From NCBI RefSeq assembly GCF_014648175.1, contig NZ_BMQP01000005.1:227217-291216 (forward strand): a DNA stretch of 64,000 nucleotides, written 5' to 3'. Source of the stretch: Planobispora rosea (GTDB lineage: Bacteria; Actinomycetota; Actinomycetes; Streptosporangiales; Streptosporangiaceae). The notes beneath the pieces were generated by a model. That model made no database searches and was not told the origin of the DNA. It was given only the letters and a program-made list of their open reading frames with translations. The position numbers and the translations under genes were made by a program. How positions within the stretch are numbered: position 1 is the first letter of the stretch; every line of letters begins with the position of its first letter. This document shows positions 1-7,930 of this stretch, in pieces.

Positions 1-545
1 AGCTGCTGGGCGACATGGCCCACTACTACATGTACGCCCAGCGGACCGCCGACGGCCGCATCGCCTTCGGCGGTCGCGGCAAGCCCTACCTGTACGGCTC
101 CCGCCTGGACGACCGGGGCCGCACGCACGAGTGGACGATCGAGGCGCTGTGGGACCTGCTGACCGGGATGTTCCCGGCGGCCCGGGAGTCCCGGGTCGCG
201 CACGCGTGGTCCGGGGTGCTGGGCGTGCCGCGCGACTGGTGCGCCACCGTGCACCTGGACCCCGCCACCGGGATCGGCTGGGCGGGCGGCTACACCGGCC
301 ACGGGGTGACCACCGCCAACCTCGCCGGCCGTACCCTGCGCGACCTGATCCTGGGCGAGGACACCGAGCTGACCTCGCTGCCCTGGGTGGGCAGGAAGGT
401 GCGCAACTGGGAGGTCGAGCCGCTGCGCTGGATCGGCGTGCACACCATGTACGACCTGTACCGCCGGGCCGACGCCCGGGAGAGGGCCGGACTCGGCCGC
501 ACCTCGGTGCTGGCCCGGCTGGCCGACTCCATCACCGGCCGCTGA
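1..545 (+). CDS. FAD-dependent oxidoreductase, C-terminal part (cut by window edge)
   Basis: The reading frame is open from the left edge (first full codon at position 3) to TGA at 543-545, so this is the last 180 or so residues of a longer gene. The segment carries a GYTGHGVTTANLAGRTL stretch, the glycine-rich C-terminal flavin-contacting signature of the DAO (glycine/D-amino acid oxidase) family. It follows a GRIAFGGRG strand typical of the same fold. The N-terminal Rossmann GxGxxG lies outside the window, so the substrate cannot be judged. The gene is read in the same direction as the amidohydrolase downstream. Confidence 0.8.
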   Translation, partial: LLGDMAHYYMYAQRTADGRIAFGGRGKPYLYGSRLDDRGRTHEWTIEALWDLLTGMFPAARESRVAHAWSGVLGVPRDWCATVHLDPATGIGWAGGYTGHGVTTANLAGRTLRDLILGEDTELTSLPWVGRKVRNWEVEPLRWIGVHTMYDLYRRADARERAGLGRTSVLARLADSITGR

Positions 546-554
546 TCGGCCATC

Positions 555-593
555 GGACTCAGACATCGGGCTCAGATACCGGGCTCAGATACC
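555..593. repeat. 13-bp tandem repeat, three copies
   Basis: Three head-to-tail 13-bp units sit at 555-567, 568-580 and 581-593. The last two are identical (GGGCTCAGATACC) and the first differs at three positions. The array fills most of the gap between the oxidoreductase stop and the amidohydrolase start and ends about 20 bp before the chosen start codon, so copy-number change could alter expression. No function is known. Confidence 0.8.
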
Positions 594-613
594 GGACAAT
601 GGAGACTATGACC

Positions 614-2233
614 ATGGGCATGACGGACCTGCTGTTCCGCGGCGGACGGGCGTTCCTGGCCGCCGGCGCCTTCGCCGAGGCCGTACTGGTCCGCGACGGC
701 CGGATCGCCGCCGCCGGCGCCGAGGCCGACGTGGCACGGCTGGCCGCCCCCGGCTGCGAGACCGTGGACCTGAACGGCGGCCTGCTGATCCCGGGCGTCA
801 CCGACGCCCACATGCACCCGGTCCAGGCCGGGCTGGAGCGGGCCAAGTGCGACCTGTCGGAGGTCTACGGGCTGGACGCGTACATCGCGAGAATCCACGA
901 GTACGCGGCATCCCACCCGGGCCACGAGTGGATCGACGGCGGCGGCTGGGACATGTCCGCCTTCCCCGGCGGCCTCCCGCACCGCTCCCAGCTCGACTCC
1001 CTCGACCGGCCCGTCTACCTGATCCAGCGCGACCACCACGCCGCCTGGGTCAACACCCGGGCCCTGGAGCTCGCCGGGATCACCCGGGACACCCCGGACC
1101 CGGCCGACGGCCGGATCGAGCGCGACGCCGACGGCACCCCGAGCGGGGTGCTGCACGAGGGCGCGATGGACCTGGTGGGCCTGCTCACCCCGCGCCCGAC
1201 CGAGCGGGACCTGATGGACGCGCTGATGGACGCCCAGCGGCACCTGTTCTCCCTGGGCATCACCGGCTGGCAGGACGCCATCGTCGGCTCCTACGCGGGC
1301 TCGGACGACCAGCTGCCCACCTACGTCGCGGCGGCGGCCTCGGGGAGGCTGAAGGCCCGGGTCGTGGGCGCGCTCTGGTGGGACCGGGCGCGCGGCGCCG
1401 AGCAGATCCCCGAGCTGATCGAACGCCGGAAGTCCGCCGAAGGACTGGAGACCTTCCGCGCCACCTCGGTCAAGATCATGCAGGACGGCATCACCGAGAA
1501 CTTCACCGCCGCGGTGATCGAGCCCTACTGCCGCTGCGGCGGGACCGGGCTGTCCTATGTGGACCCCGTCCTGCTGAAGGAGTACGTCGCCGAGCTGGAC
1601 CGCCACGGTTTCCAGGTGCACTTCCACGCCATCGGCGAGCGGGCCGTCCGCGAGACGCTCGACAGCCTGGAGGGCACCGACCCCGCCAACCGGCACCACA
1701 TCGCGCACCTGCAGATCGTCGAGCCGTCCGACGTGCCGCGCTTCGCCCGGCTCGGAGTGACCGCCAACCTGCAGCCGCTGTGGGCCACCCACCACGCCCA
1801 GATGGACGAGCTGACCATCCCGTTCCTGGGCGAGGAGCGCTCGGCGTGGCAGTACCCGTTCGCGGACCTGCTGCGGGCGGGCACCCGCTTCTGCGCGGGC
1901 AGCGACTGGCCGGTGTCGAACGCCGACCCGATCCAGGGCATGCACGTCGCGGTCAACCGCACCGAACCGGGCGGTTCCGTGCACGCGGACTACCCGACGG
2001 CCCAGACGCCGTTCCTGCCGGGACAGCGCCTGGACCTGGACACGGCGCTGACGGCGTACACCGCCGGTTCCGCCTGGATCAACCACGACGACGAGGCGGG
2101 CGCCATCGCCGCCGGCAACCGCGCCGACCTCGTCGTCCTGGACCGCGACCCGTTCGCCGAGCCGCAGGCCGACATCTGGCGGGCGAAGGTCGCCATGACC
2201 TTCGTCGGCGGGGAGCCGGTCTACCAGGCGTGA
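614..2233 (+). CDS. Amidohydrolase family 3 protein (YtcJ-like)
   Basis: A 539-residue metal-dependent hydrolase of the amidohydrolase superfamily, YtcJ-like branch (about 540 residues is usual). Visible metal-site elements are the N-terminal HxH (TDAHMHP), histidines in VHFHAIGERA and HHIAHLQ, and the late aspartate in AGSDWPVSNADP. The C-terminus has the family ending in which the beta-sandwich reforms (GNRADLVVLDRDPF). In-frame ATGs lie at 599, 608, 614 and 620. I chose 614 because GGAG at 601-604 is nine bases upstream, whereas 599 would fall directly after the 13-bp repeats with no ribosome site. The substrate is unknown; members hydrolyse assorted amides and carbamates. Confidence 0.85.
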   Translation: MGMTDLLFRGGRAFLAAGAFAEAVLVRDGRIAAAGAEADVARLAAPGCETVDLNGGLLIPGVTDAHMHPVQAGLERAKCDLSEVYGLDAYIARIHEYAASHPGHEWIDGGGWDMSAFPGGLPHRSQLDSLDRPVYLIQRDHHAAWVNTRALELAGITRDTPDPADGRIERDADGTPSGVLHEGAMDLVGLLTPRPTERDLMDALMDAQRHLFSLGITGWQDAIVGSYAGSDDQLPTYVAAAASGRLKARVVGALWWDRARGAEQIPELIERRKSAEGLETFRATSVKIMQDGITENFTAAVIEPYCRCGGTGLSYVDPVLLKEYVAELDRHGFQVHFHAIGERAVRETLDSLEGTDPANRHHIAHLQIVEPSDVPRFARLGVTANLQPLWATHHAQMDELTIPFLGEERSAWQYPFADLLRAGTRFCAGSDWPVSNADPIQGMHVAVNRTEPGGSVHADYPTAQTPFLPGQRLDLDTALTAYTAGSAWINHDDEAGAIAAGNRADLVVLDRDPFAEPQADIWRAKVAMTFVGGEPVYQA

Positions 2234-2235
2234 CG

Positions 2236-2484
2236 GCGAAGGTGCCGGCGAACATCGAGACGACCATCGCCGGCGCCGTGGAGGAGCAGAGCGCCACCAC
2301 CGGGGAGATGAGCCGCAACGTCGCGGAGGCGGCCGCCGGCTCCGCCGACATCGCGTACACGATCGGCGAGGTCACCGGAGCGGTGCAGGCCACCACCGCC
2401 GGCAGCGGCGCGACCGAGCAGGCCGCCCGGGAGCTGTCCGTCCTTGCGGGCGAGTTCGAGTCGCTGGTGGGGCGCTTCCGGTTC
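2236..2484 (+). pseudogene. Relic of a methyl-accepting chemotaxis protein C-terminus
   Basis: Frame 1 downstream of the amidohydrolase encodes about 83 residues that read as the end of a chemoreceptor signalling domain. They include AVEEQSATTGEMSRNVAEAA, then ADIAYTIGEVTGAV, and end in LVGRFRF, the usual last residues of actinobacterial MCPs. The piece has no start, transmembrane or HAMP part, and no stop directly after RFRF; a TGA lies one frame away. A terminator hairpin follows nine bases later, as if the true gene end survived. It is a remnant, not a gene. Confidence 0.75.
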
Positions 2485-2492
2485 TGCTCTGT

Positions 2493-2537
2493 GAGTCCCC
2501 TTCCCCGATCTGCCTCATGCCCGGGGAAGGGGGACTC
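2493..2537. terminator. Intrinsic terminator-like hairpin after the MCP relic
   Basis: The left arm GAGTCCCCTTCCCCG (2493-2507) pairs with CGGGGAAGGGGGACTC (2522-2537), with one bulged G and a 14-base loop. It lacks a strong T-run, as is common in actinomycetes. It may now end the amidohydrolase transcript. Confidence 0.7.
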
Positions 2538-2601
2538 GCGGAATCTCCCGGTGCGGGACGCGGATCCGCGGGACCGACCCGGCCCTCCCGGCCCGCCCGG
2601 C

Positions 2602-2994
2602 TCAGCCGCGCCGCCTCCTGCGCCTGCGGAGGGTCATCCGCACGATCGCGCGGGCGGTGAGCAGCAGCACGATGCCCACGATCTGGCCGCCCAGGACGAT
2701 CCGGTTGACGTCGACCGCGGGCTGCCAGCGGACGTCGCCGTCCTTGATGACGAACACCCCGGCCGGGGTCGCGCTGAAGCCGTACCCTCCGCCGGACCCC
2801 TCCCCGGGGCGTTCGCCGCCCTCCTGCTTGCCCCTGCCGCCTCCCCCGCCGCTGGCGACCTTGGCGACCGGGACGACCGTCACTCCCTCACGGGTGATCG
2901 GCTCACCGAAGACGCGGCTGACCACGGCGTCGTCCTTCGCCTTGTCGATCACGTCCATGATGTCCATCGCGACTCCCTCGGGTGTCTCCGGCAT
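2602..2994 (-). CDS. GerW/YtfJ-family sporulation-type protein
   Basis: A 130-residue protein. The YtfJ/GerW domain occupies about residues 5-95: the DVIDKAKDDAVVSRVFGEPI start, the TVVPVAKV strand, a glycine-rich loop (GGGGGRG, then GSGGGYGFSATP) and GVFVIKDGDVRW. The C-terminus has one membrane helix (about 98-120) and an all-arginine tail, so the domain is probably cytoplasmic and anchored. The start at 2994 is chosen because GGAGGG lies six bases upstream. In Bacillus the family acts in spore germination; in actinomycetes the role is not established. It shares the strand of the molybdenum enzyme pair but is a separate unit. Confidence 0.8.
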   Translation of the reverse strand: MPETPEGVAMDIMDVIDKAKDDAVVSRVFGEPITREGVTVVPVAKVASGGGGGRGKQEGGERPGEGSGGGYGFSATPAGVFVIKDGDVRWQPAVDVNRIVLGGQIVGIVLLLTARAIVRMTLRRRRRRRG

Positions 2995-3109
2995 GGTGTC
3001 CCCCTCCGCTGCACACGCTAACCAACGGTTCACCCGCCGGACAGACGTGCGCGGAACAAAAGATCGAACAGGCGGGCCGGCAGGACATGTCAGCGGGCCG
3101 CGACGCGGG

Positions 3110-3565
3110 TCAGGCCACGACCAGCGCCTGCGGGGCCGCCTGCTTCATCCGGCTGCTCAGCCACTCCATCTGCGTGGCGGTCTCGCCCTCGCAGCGGCCG
3201 ACGACCTCCAGCAGCCCGGTGTCCCTGGCGCCCTGCGCGGCCTGCCCGATCAGCGTCCAGGCCATGTCGCACTCGGCGGCCATCAGGTACAGGTCGTGCA
3301 GGTCGCGCAGGAGGCCGATGGGGCCCGAGCGGGTCCCGGAGAAGAGCGCGGAGTGCAGCCGCTCCGGCTCGTCCACGGCCTCCTCGGAGTAGCGCCGGAC
3401 GAACGGGTCCAGCAGCCGGACGTGCTCGGTGCACTGCGCGGCCAGCCGCTCGCAGACGTGGTGGATGTCGGGCTCGTCGGCGTGGGCCCGTCCCACCTCG
3501 CAGAACGCGCCGGCCAGCTCGTTCTGGGAACGGTGCAGCAGCCCCAGGTAGTGGGCCAGATGCAT
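3110..3565 (-). CDS. Helical protein coupled to the molybdopterin oxidoreductase
   Basis: A 151-residue soluble, almost fully alpha-helical protein with no signal or membrane segment. It has several conserved-looking His, Glu and Asp positions (HLAHYLGLLHRSQ; HADEPDIHHVCERLA; RDLHDLYLMAAECD), which resembles a four-helix bundle. Its ATG is one base from the stop of the upstream molybdopterin enzyme and uses GAGGAGG inside that gene's end, so the two are translationally coupled. It may be an assembly or electron-transfer partner of that enzyme. This is inference from the pairing; the family name is not recognised with certainty. Confidence 0.7.
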   Translation of the reverse strand: MHLAHYLGLLHRSQNELAGAFCEVGRAHADEPDIHHVCERLAAQCTEHVRLLDPFVRRYSEEAVDEPERLHSALFSGTRSGPIGLLRDLHDLYLMAAECDMAWTLIGQAAQGARDTGLLEVVGRCEGETATQMEWLSSRMKQAAPQALVVA

Positions 3566-3566
3566 G

Positions 3567-6218
3567 TCAGTCCTCCTCGAACCACCGTGTCGCCTGGGAT
3601 CTCTCCGATGTCTCGGACCGGCTCCGGGTCCAGGGCCGTTCCCCGGCCGCTCCCGGGCCTTCCCACGGCCCGGACCGGTCCGCCCGCTCCGCGTGCCCGT
3701 CCGCCTCGATCCACTCCCGCGCCTCGGCCTGCGGCCCGCCGGCCGTGACGGGCACCCGCGGATCGTGCGGGGAGGCGGCGCCGGTGGTGGGCGCGCTGGA
3801 GAGCGTGCCCCCCGCGTCGGCCGCCTTGCTCACCCGGACCGCCGAGATCTTGTAGTACGGCTGCTTGGACACCGGGTCCCAGCCGGTGGCGGTCAGCTCG
3901 TTGGCGGCGCGCGGCGTCCCGTCCCCCGGGCCGGAGCCGTCGCGGTCCCAGTAGCCGTAGTGGAACGGGACGAACACCACGCCCGGCCGCGTCCCGCACA
4001 CCCGTGCCCTGGCCTCCAGCGCCCCGCGGGGTGACTCGACGCGCACCACGTCGCCCTCGGCCACACCCAGCGCGGAGGCGTCACCCGGGCTGAGCTCCAC
4101 CCAGGGGTCCGGCGCGGCGGCGTTCAGCTGGGCGGCCCGGCCGGTCTTGGTGCGGGTGTGGAAGTGGTAGACGGTGCGGCCGGTGGTCAGCAGCATCGGG
4201 TGGTCCCCGCCCGCGGTCTCGGGCGGCGGCTGGTACGGCGCCGCGTGCAGGAAGGCCCGTCCCCGGGGCTCCCCGGCGCGGTACTGCTCCTCGGTGCGCC
4301 CGGCACCGGTGAGCAGGTCGTGGCCGTAGGTCTCGCAGTAGTCCGGGTCGGTGTTGAACCGCCCCCCGGCGTACAGGCGCTCGGTCCCGCGCGGCGATCC
4401 CGGGGTGCAGGGCCACTGGACGCCGCCGCGGCGCAGCATGCCGTAGGTGATGCCGGTGTAGTCGCACGGGCGCCCCGCCGAGCAGGCCTTCCACGCCTCG
4501 AACGCCGACTCCGGGTCGTGCCATTTGATCAGCGGCGCGCCGTCCTTGTCGCGGAAGTCCATCCGGCGCGCGTAGTCGAGGAAGATGTCCAGGTCGGAGC
4601 GGGCCTGTCCGGGCGGGTCGACCGCCTTCTCGGAGAGGTGGACCGTACGGTCGGCGTTGGTGAAGGTCCCCCGCTTCTCCCCCCAGGTGGCGGCGGGCAG
4701 GACCACGTCGGCCAGCTGGGCGGTCTCGGTCGGGAAGATGTCCTGGACGACCACGAACAGGTCCTCCTTGGCCAGGGTGCGGCGGATCCGGGCCAGGTCC
4801 GGCAGGGAGACCGCCGGGTTGGTCGCCGAGATCCACAGCAGCTTGACCGAGCCCTGCTCGGCGTAGCGGAAGATCTGCATGGCGTGGGTCGGCGGCGCCC
4901 AGTGCGGGATGACCGAGGGCTCGACGTTCCACAGCTCGGCCAGCTGGCGGATGTGTTCGGGGTTGTCCCAGTTGCGCAGGCCCGGCAGGTCGCCGTCGGC
5001 CCCGGCCTCGCGGGTGTTCTGCGCGGTGGGCTGGCCGTTCATCTGCAGCACGCCCGCGCCCGGGCGGCCGATCATGCCGCGCAGCAGGTGGATGTTGTTG
5101 ACCTGGCAGGCCGCGGCGGTCGCCTGGTGCGACTGGTAGAAGCCCTGCAGCACGGTCGAGAGCAGCCGATCGCAGGATCCGAGGATCTCCACGGCCTGCT
5201 CGATCCGGCTCGCGGGCACGTCGCAGATCTCCGCCGCCCACCGGGGCGTGCAGTCCGCCACGGTCCGCCGGAGCTCCTCGAAGCCGGTCGTGCGGGAGCG
5301 GACGTACCTCTCGTCGTACCGGCCCTCGCCGATCAGCACGTGGAGCAGGGCGTTCATCAGCGCCATGTTCGTGCCGGGCCGTACGGCCAGGTGCACGTCG
5401 GCCTCCCGCGCCACCGGCGTCTCCCGCGGATCGACGACGATCATCGCCGGCGGCCTCGGCCCGCGGCGGCGGTCGAGCATGCGCGCCCACAGCACGGTCT
5501 GCGTCTCGGCCGCGTTGTGCCCCCACAGCGCGATCGCGTCGCAGTGGTCGACGTCGGTGTAGGAGCCGGGCTGCCCGTCGGTGCCGAAGCTCAGTTTGAG
5601 CGCGGCGGCGGCCGTCGCCGTGCACAGGCGGGTGTTGCCGTCCATGTGGGGCGTGCCGATGCCCGCCTTGCCGATCACGCCGAGCGTGTAGTACTCCTCC
5701 AGGAGCAGCTGGCCGCTGGTGTAGAAGGCGAAGTTCCCCCACCCGCCCGGCCCGTCGAGCAGCGCCTTGGAGCGCGTCACGATCAGGTCCATCGCGGTGT
5801 CCCAGTCGGTCTCGGCCAGTTCCCCGCCGCGGCCCCGGATCAGGGGGCGGGTCAGCCGGTCGGGGCTGTTGTTCGCCTGCCAGCCGTACAGGTCCTTGGG
5901 ACCGAGCCGCCCGTGGTTGACCCGGTCGGCGGCCCGGCCGCGCACGCCCACGATGCGGCCGCCGGAGACGGCGATGTCCATCGCGTCGCCGTTGGAGTGC
6001 AGGATCGACGCCGACGGCACCCAGGCGTCGACGTCGTCCTCGGTGACCCCCTCGGCCAGGAAGGTGTCCACCCGAACCGGCCAGGGGCTGCGGCGGCCGA
6101 GATCGCCGGGCAGGATGTCCCTGAGGCGGCCGGGCAGGGCCGCGGCGAACCGTTCCACGGCGGCGGGCGGGCCGTACGGCGTGCGGCTCCCCCACGGGTC
6201 GGCGATCCGGTCCGGCAT
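3567..6218 (-). CDS. Molybdopterin oxidoreductase without the N-terminal 4Fe-4S cysteines
   Basis: An 883-residue enzyme of the bis-MGD (DMSO reductase / assimilatory nitrate reductase-like) family. The cofactor body spans about residues 80-640 and the molydopterin-dinucleotide-binding C-terminal domain about 680-820. NTRLCTATAA at about residue 215 matches the NSRLC segment whose Cys ligates molybdenum in nitrate reductases. Where relatives carry CxxCxxxC, this protein reads SILHSNGDAMD, so the cluster ligands are absent. The last 60 or so residues are a disordered charged tail. The start at 6218 is set by GGAAGGAG nine bases upstream. The substrate is unknown. It lacks a Tat signal, so it should be cytoplasmic. 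Confidence 0.85.
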   Translation of the reverse strand: MPDRIADPWGSRTPYGPPAAVERFAAALPGRLRDILPGDLGRRSPWPVRVDTFLAEGVTEDDVDAWVPSASILHSNGDAMDIAVSGGRIVGVRGRAADRVNHGRLGPKDLYGWQANNSPDRLTRPLIRGRGGELAETDWDTAMDLIVTRSKALLDGPGGWGNFAFYTSGQLLLEEYYTLGVIGKAGIGTPHMDGNTRLCTATAAAALKLSFGTDGQPGSYTDVDHCDAIALWGHNAAETQTVLWARMLDRRRGPRPPAMIVVDPRETPVAREADVHLAVRPGTNMALMNALLHVLIGEGRYDERYVRSRTTGFEELRRTVADCTPRWAAEICDVPASRIEQAVEILGSCDRLLSTVLQGFYQSHQATAAACQVNNIHLLRGMIGRPGAGVLQMNGQPTAQNTREAGADGDLPGLRNWDNPEHIRQLAELWNVEPSVIPHWAPPTHAMQIFRYAEQGSVKLLWISATNPAVSLPDLARIRRTLAKEDLFVVVQDIFPTETAQLADVVLPAATWGEKRGTFTNADRTVHLSEKAVDPPGQARSDLDIFLDYARRMDFRDKDGAPLIKWHDPESAFEAWKACSAGRPCDYTGITYGMLRRGGVQWPCTPGSPRGTERLYAGGRFNTDPDYCETYGHDLLTGAGRTEEQYRAGEPRGRAFLHAAPYQPPPETAGGDHPMLLTTGRTVYHFHTRTKTGRAAQLNAAAPDPWVELSPGDASALGVAEGDVVRVESPRGALEARARVCGTRPGVVFVPFHYGYWDRDGSGPGDGTPRAANELTATGWDPVSKQPYYKISAVRVSKAADAGGTLSSAPTTGAASPHDPRVPVTAGGPQAEAREWIEADGHAERADRSGPWEGPGAAGERPWTRSRSETSERSQATRWFEED

Positions 6219-6381
6219 GTCGGCTGCTCCTTCCCGGCGGGCTTCCCCACAGATCTCCCGCGGGCTTCCCGGCGCGTGTACGGCGCCGACCGGCGGCCTA
6301 CCCTGCCGGGATTCCTTCACACGCGCCCGGTGGATAGGTCGCGACGAGGCGGGTATGCGGGCCGCCGGGAGGAAAACAACC

Positions 6382-6579
6382 ATGGCCAAGACACTGAATC
6401 CGATAGAGCTCCAGAAGCACCTGTCCGGCGTCGACTACCCGGCCAGCCGCGACGAGCTGGTGGACACGGCCCGCGAGCAGGGCGCCGACGAGGACATCAT
6501 CAGGGCGCTGGAGAGCATTCCCGACCGGGAGTACGACGGCCCCAACGCCGTCAGCAAGGCCGCCGCCGGGAACGGCTAA
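6382..6579 (+). CDS. DUF2795 small protein
   Basis: A 65-residue protein matching the DUF2795 pattern: a short helix pair with HLSGVDYPASRDELVDTA, then DIIRALESIPDREYDGPNAVSKA. GGGAGG lies eight bases upstream of the ATG. It is transcribed divergently from the molybdenum enzyme across a 163-bp gap. The family is widespread in actinobacteria and has no assigned function. Confidence 0.85.
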   Translation: MAKTLNPIELQKHLSGVDYPASRDELVDTAREQGADEDIIRALESIPDREYDGPNAVSKAAAGNG

Positions 6580-6718
6580 CGGAAGATCGCACGGTGTGCC
6601 GCGCGGGGCCGGGCCCCGCGCGGCCTTCCCGTGTGCCGGCCACCGTCGCGCCGACGGGGCGAGGACTCCTTGCGCGTCCTCGCGCAAGGCCTGTGCCGGT
6701 TCCGGCGCGGGGCACGGG

Positions 6719-7849
6719 TCAGGAGTCTTCGACGCGCACGCCGAGGGCGGCGGCCTCCGGTTCCAGGAAGCGCAGGAGTTCCTCGCCCTCCGACGTCAGG
6801 GCGGAGACCGCCTGCTTCGGGAGCGGCTCGAAGGCGGTCATCCGCAGGACGGCGGCCCCGCGCTTGAGCTCCGTCCGCCAGGTGCCGCGCACCCGGCCGT
6901 CCCAGAGGAACGTGGCGCGCACCCGCAGGTTCTTGGTGGTGACCTGCCCGCGGTACTCCTCGTCCATCAGGCGGGTACGGTCGGCGTGCGCGAGGACGAG
7001 GTTGTCGAAGTCGGGCAGGAAGCGCGCGGGGGCGGGGACGTCCTCGTCCGGGCGTGGGGCGTCGGGCAGGTCGAACAGCTCCCGGCCCTTCTCGTCGCGG
7101 AAGACGGCCAGCTTCGGGCGCAGGCCGTCCAGTACGGCGCGCAGCCCCTTCAGACCCGACCAGGTCTGCGCGTCGGCGGCGGTGGCCGGGCCGTAGGCCG
7201 CCAGGTAGCGCAGCACCAGTTCCTCCACTTCCTGCAGTTCCTTCACCGGATCACCCGTCGGCTCCCCGTTCTCCTTCCCCAGCCAGCTCTCCGCCAGGGT
7301 GAAGTCCGCCGCCTGGGGGAAGGACCAGCGGTCCTCGGTCGGGACCATGACCAGCGGCAGCCGGGTCCGTACGGCATAACCCAGCGCCCGGTCGTCGGCC
7401 TCGGGGAACCTCTCCTGGAGCAGGGCGCGCAGCGCGGTGAAGTCACGCGGTCCCTGCGCGAGGATCTCGCGGGCGACCGGGAGGAGCGCCTCCAGGTCCA
7501 GCCCGGCGGTCAGCGAGCCGCGCCCGCTCAGGGCGGAGGCGAGCACGGGGTCCAGCGCGGGGCGGAACCTCGTGTAGTCGGCCGCGCTCACCAGGTGCAG
7601 CGTGGCCCGCATCATCATGGCCCGGACGACGGACCGGTCGTGCGCCGCCCGGTGCAGGTCCTCCCGGCGAAAGCCCTCGACCCGGGTCCACAGCCCGGTG
7701 AAAGGGTGCCTGGCCTCCTGCGCCTGCATGCCGGCGAGCCGTTCCACCGCGGTCACGACGTCGGTCTTCTCCCGGGCGAGCAACATCTGCCGGGCCAGCG
7801 TCGCGCGGTTGAGCCGCCGTGCCGTCAAGGTCTCCATGCGATCCATCAT
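6719..7849 (-). CDS. Winged-helix AlkZ-like (HTH_42) protein
   Basis: A 376-residue member of the HTH_42/AlkZ family, whose characterised members are DNA glycosylases acting on interstrand cross-links. The QxQ active-site motif is visible as LAGMQAQEARHPFTGLWTR at about residue 42. The N-terminal LTARRLNRATLARQMLL is also typical. AlkZ paralogs that guard producers often sit in natural-product clusters, but none is seen here. The start is ambiguous between ATG 7849 and ATG 7837; neither has a strong ribosome site. Confidence 0.8.
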   Translation of the reverse strand: MMDRMETLTARRLNRATLARQMLLAREKTDVVTAVERLAGMQAQEARHPFTGLWTRVEGFRREDLHRAAHDRSVVRAMMMRATLHLVSAADYTRFRPALDPVLASALSGRGSLTAGLDLEALLPVAREILAQGPRDFTALRALLQERFPEADDRALGYAVRTRLPLVMVPTEDRWSFPQAADFTLAESWLGKENGEPTGDPVKELQEVEELVLRYLAAYGPATAADAQTWSGLKGLRAVLDGLRPKLAVFRDEKGRELFDLPDAPRPDEDVPAPARFLPDFDNLVLAHADRTRLMDEEYRGQVTTKNLRVRATFLWDGRVRGTWRTELKRGAAVLRMTAFEPLPKQAVSALTSEGEELLRFLEPEAAALGVRVEDS

Positions 7850-7930
7850 GTCGGTCGTACCTGACAGCCGACGGCAGGTATGACGGGCGGGACCGTGCGT
7901 TCCATCCCGCGAGACCACGCCTCGGGAACG

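Noticed and set aside
572..2086. A long minus-strand open frame opposite the amidohydrolase
   Set aside because: High GC keeps shadow frames open. The plus strand has the family motifs and a ribosome site.
3567..7196. Long plus-strand open frames opposite the molybdopterin gene
   Set aside because: They lack recognisable domains, while the minus strand carries the Mo-ligand and cofactor-binding motifs throughout.
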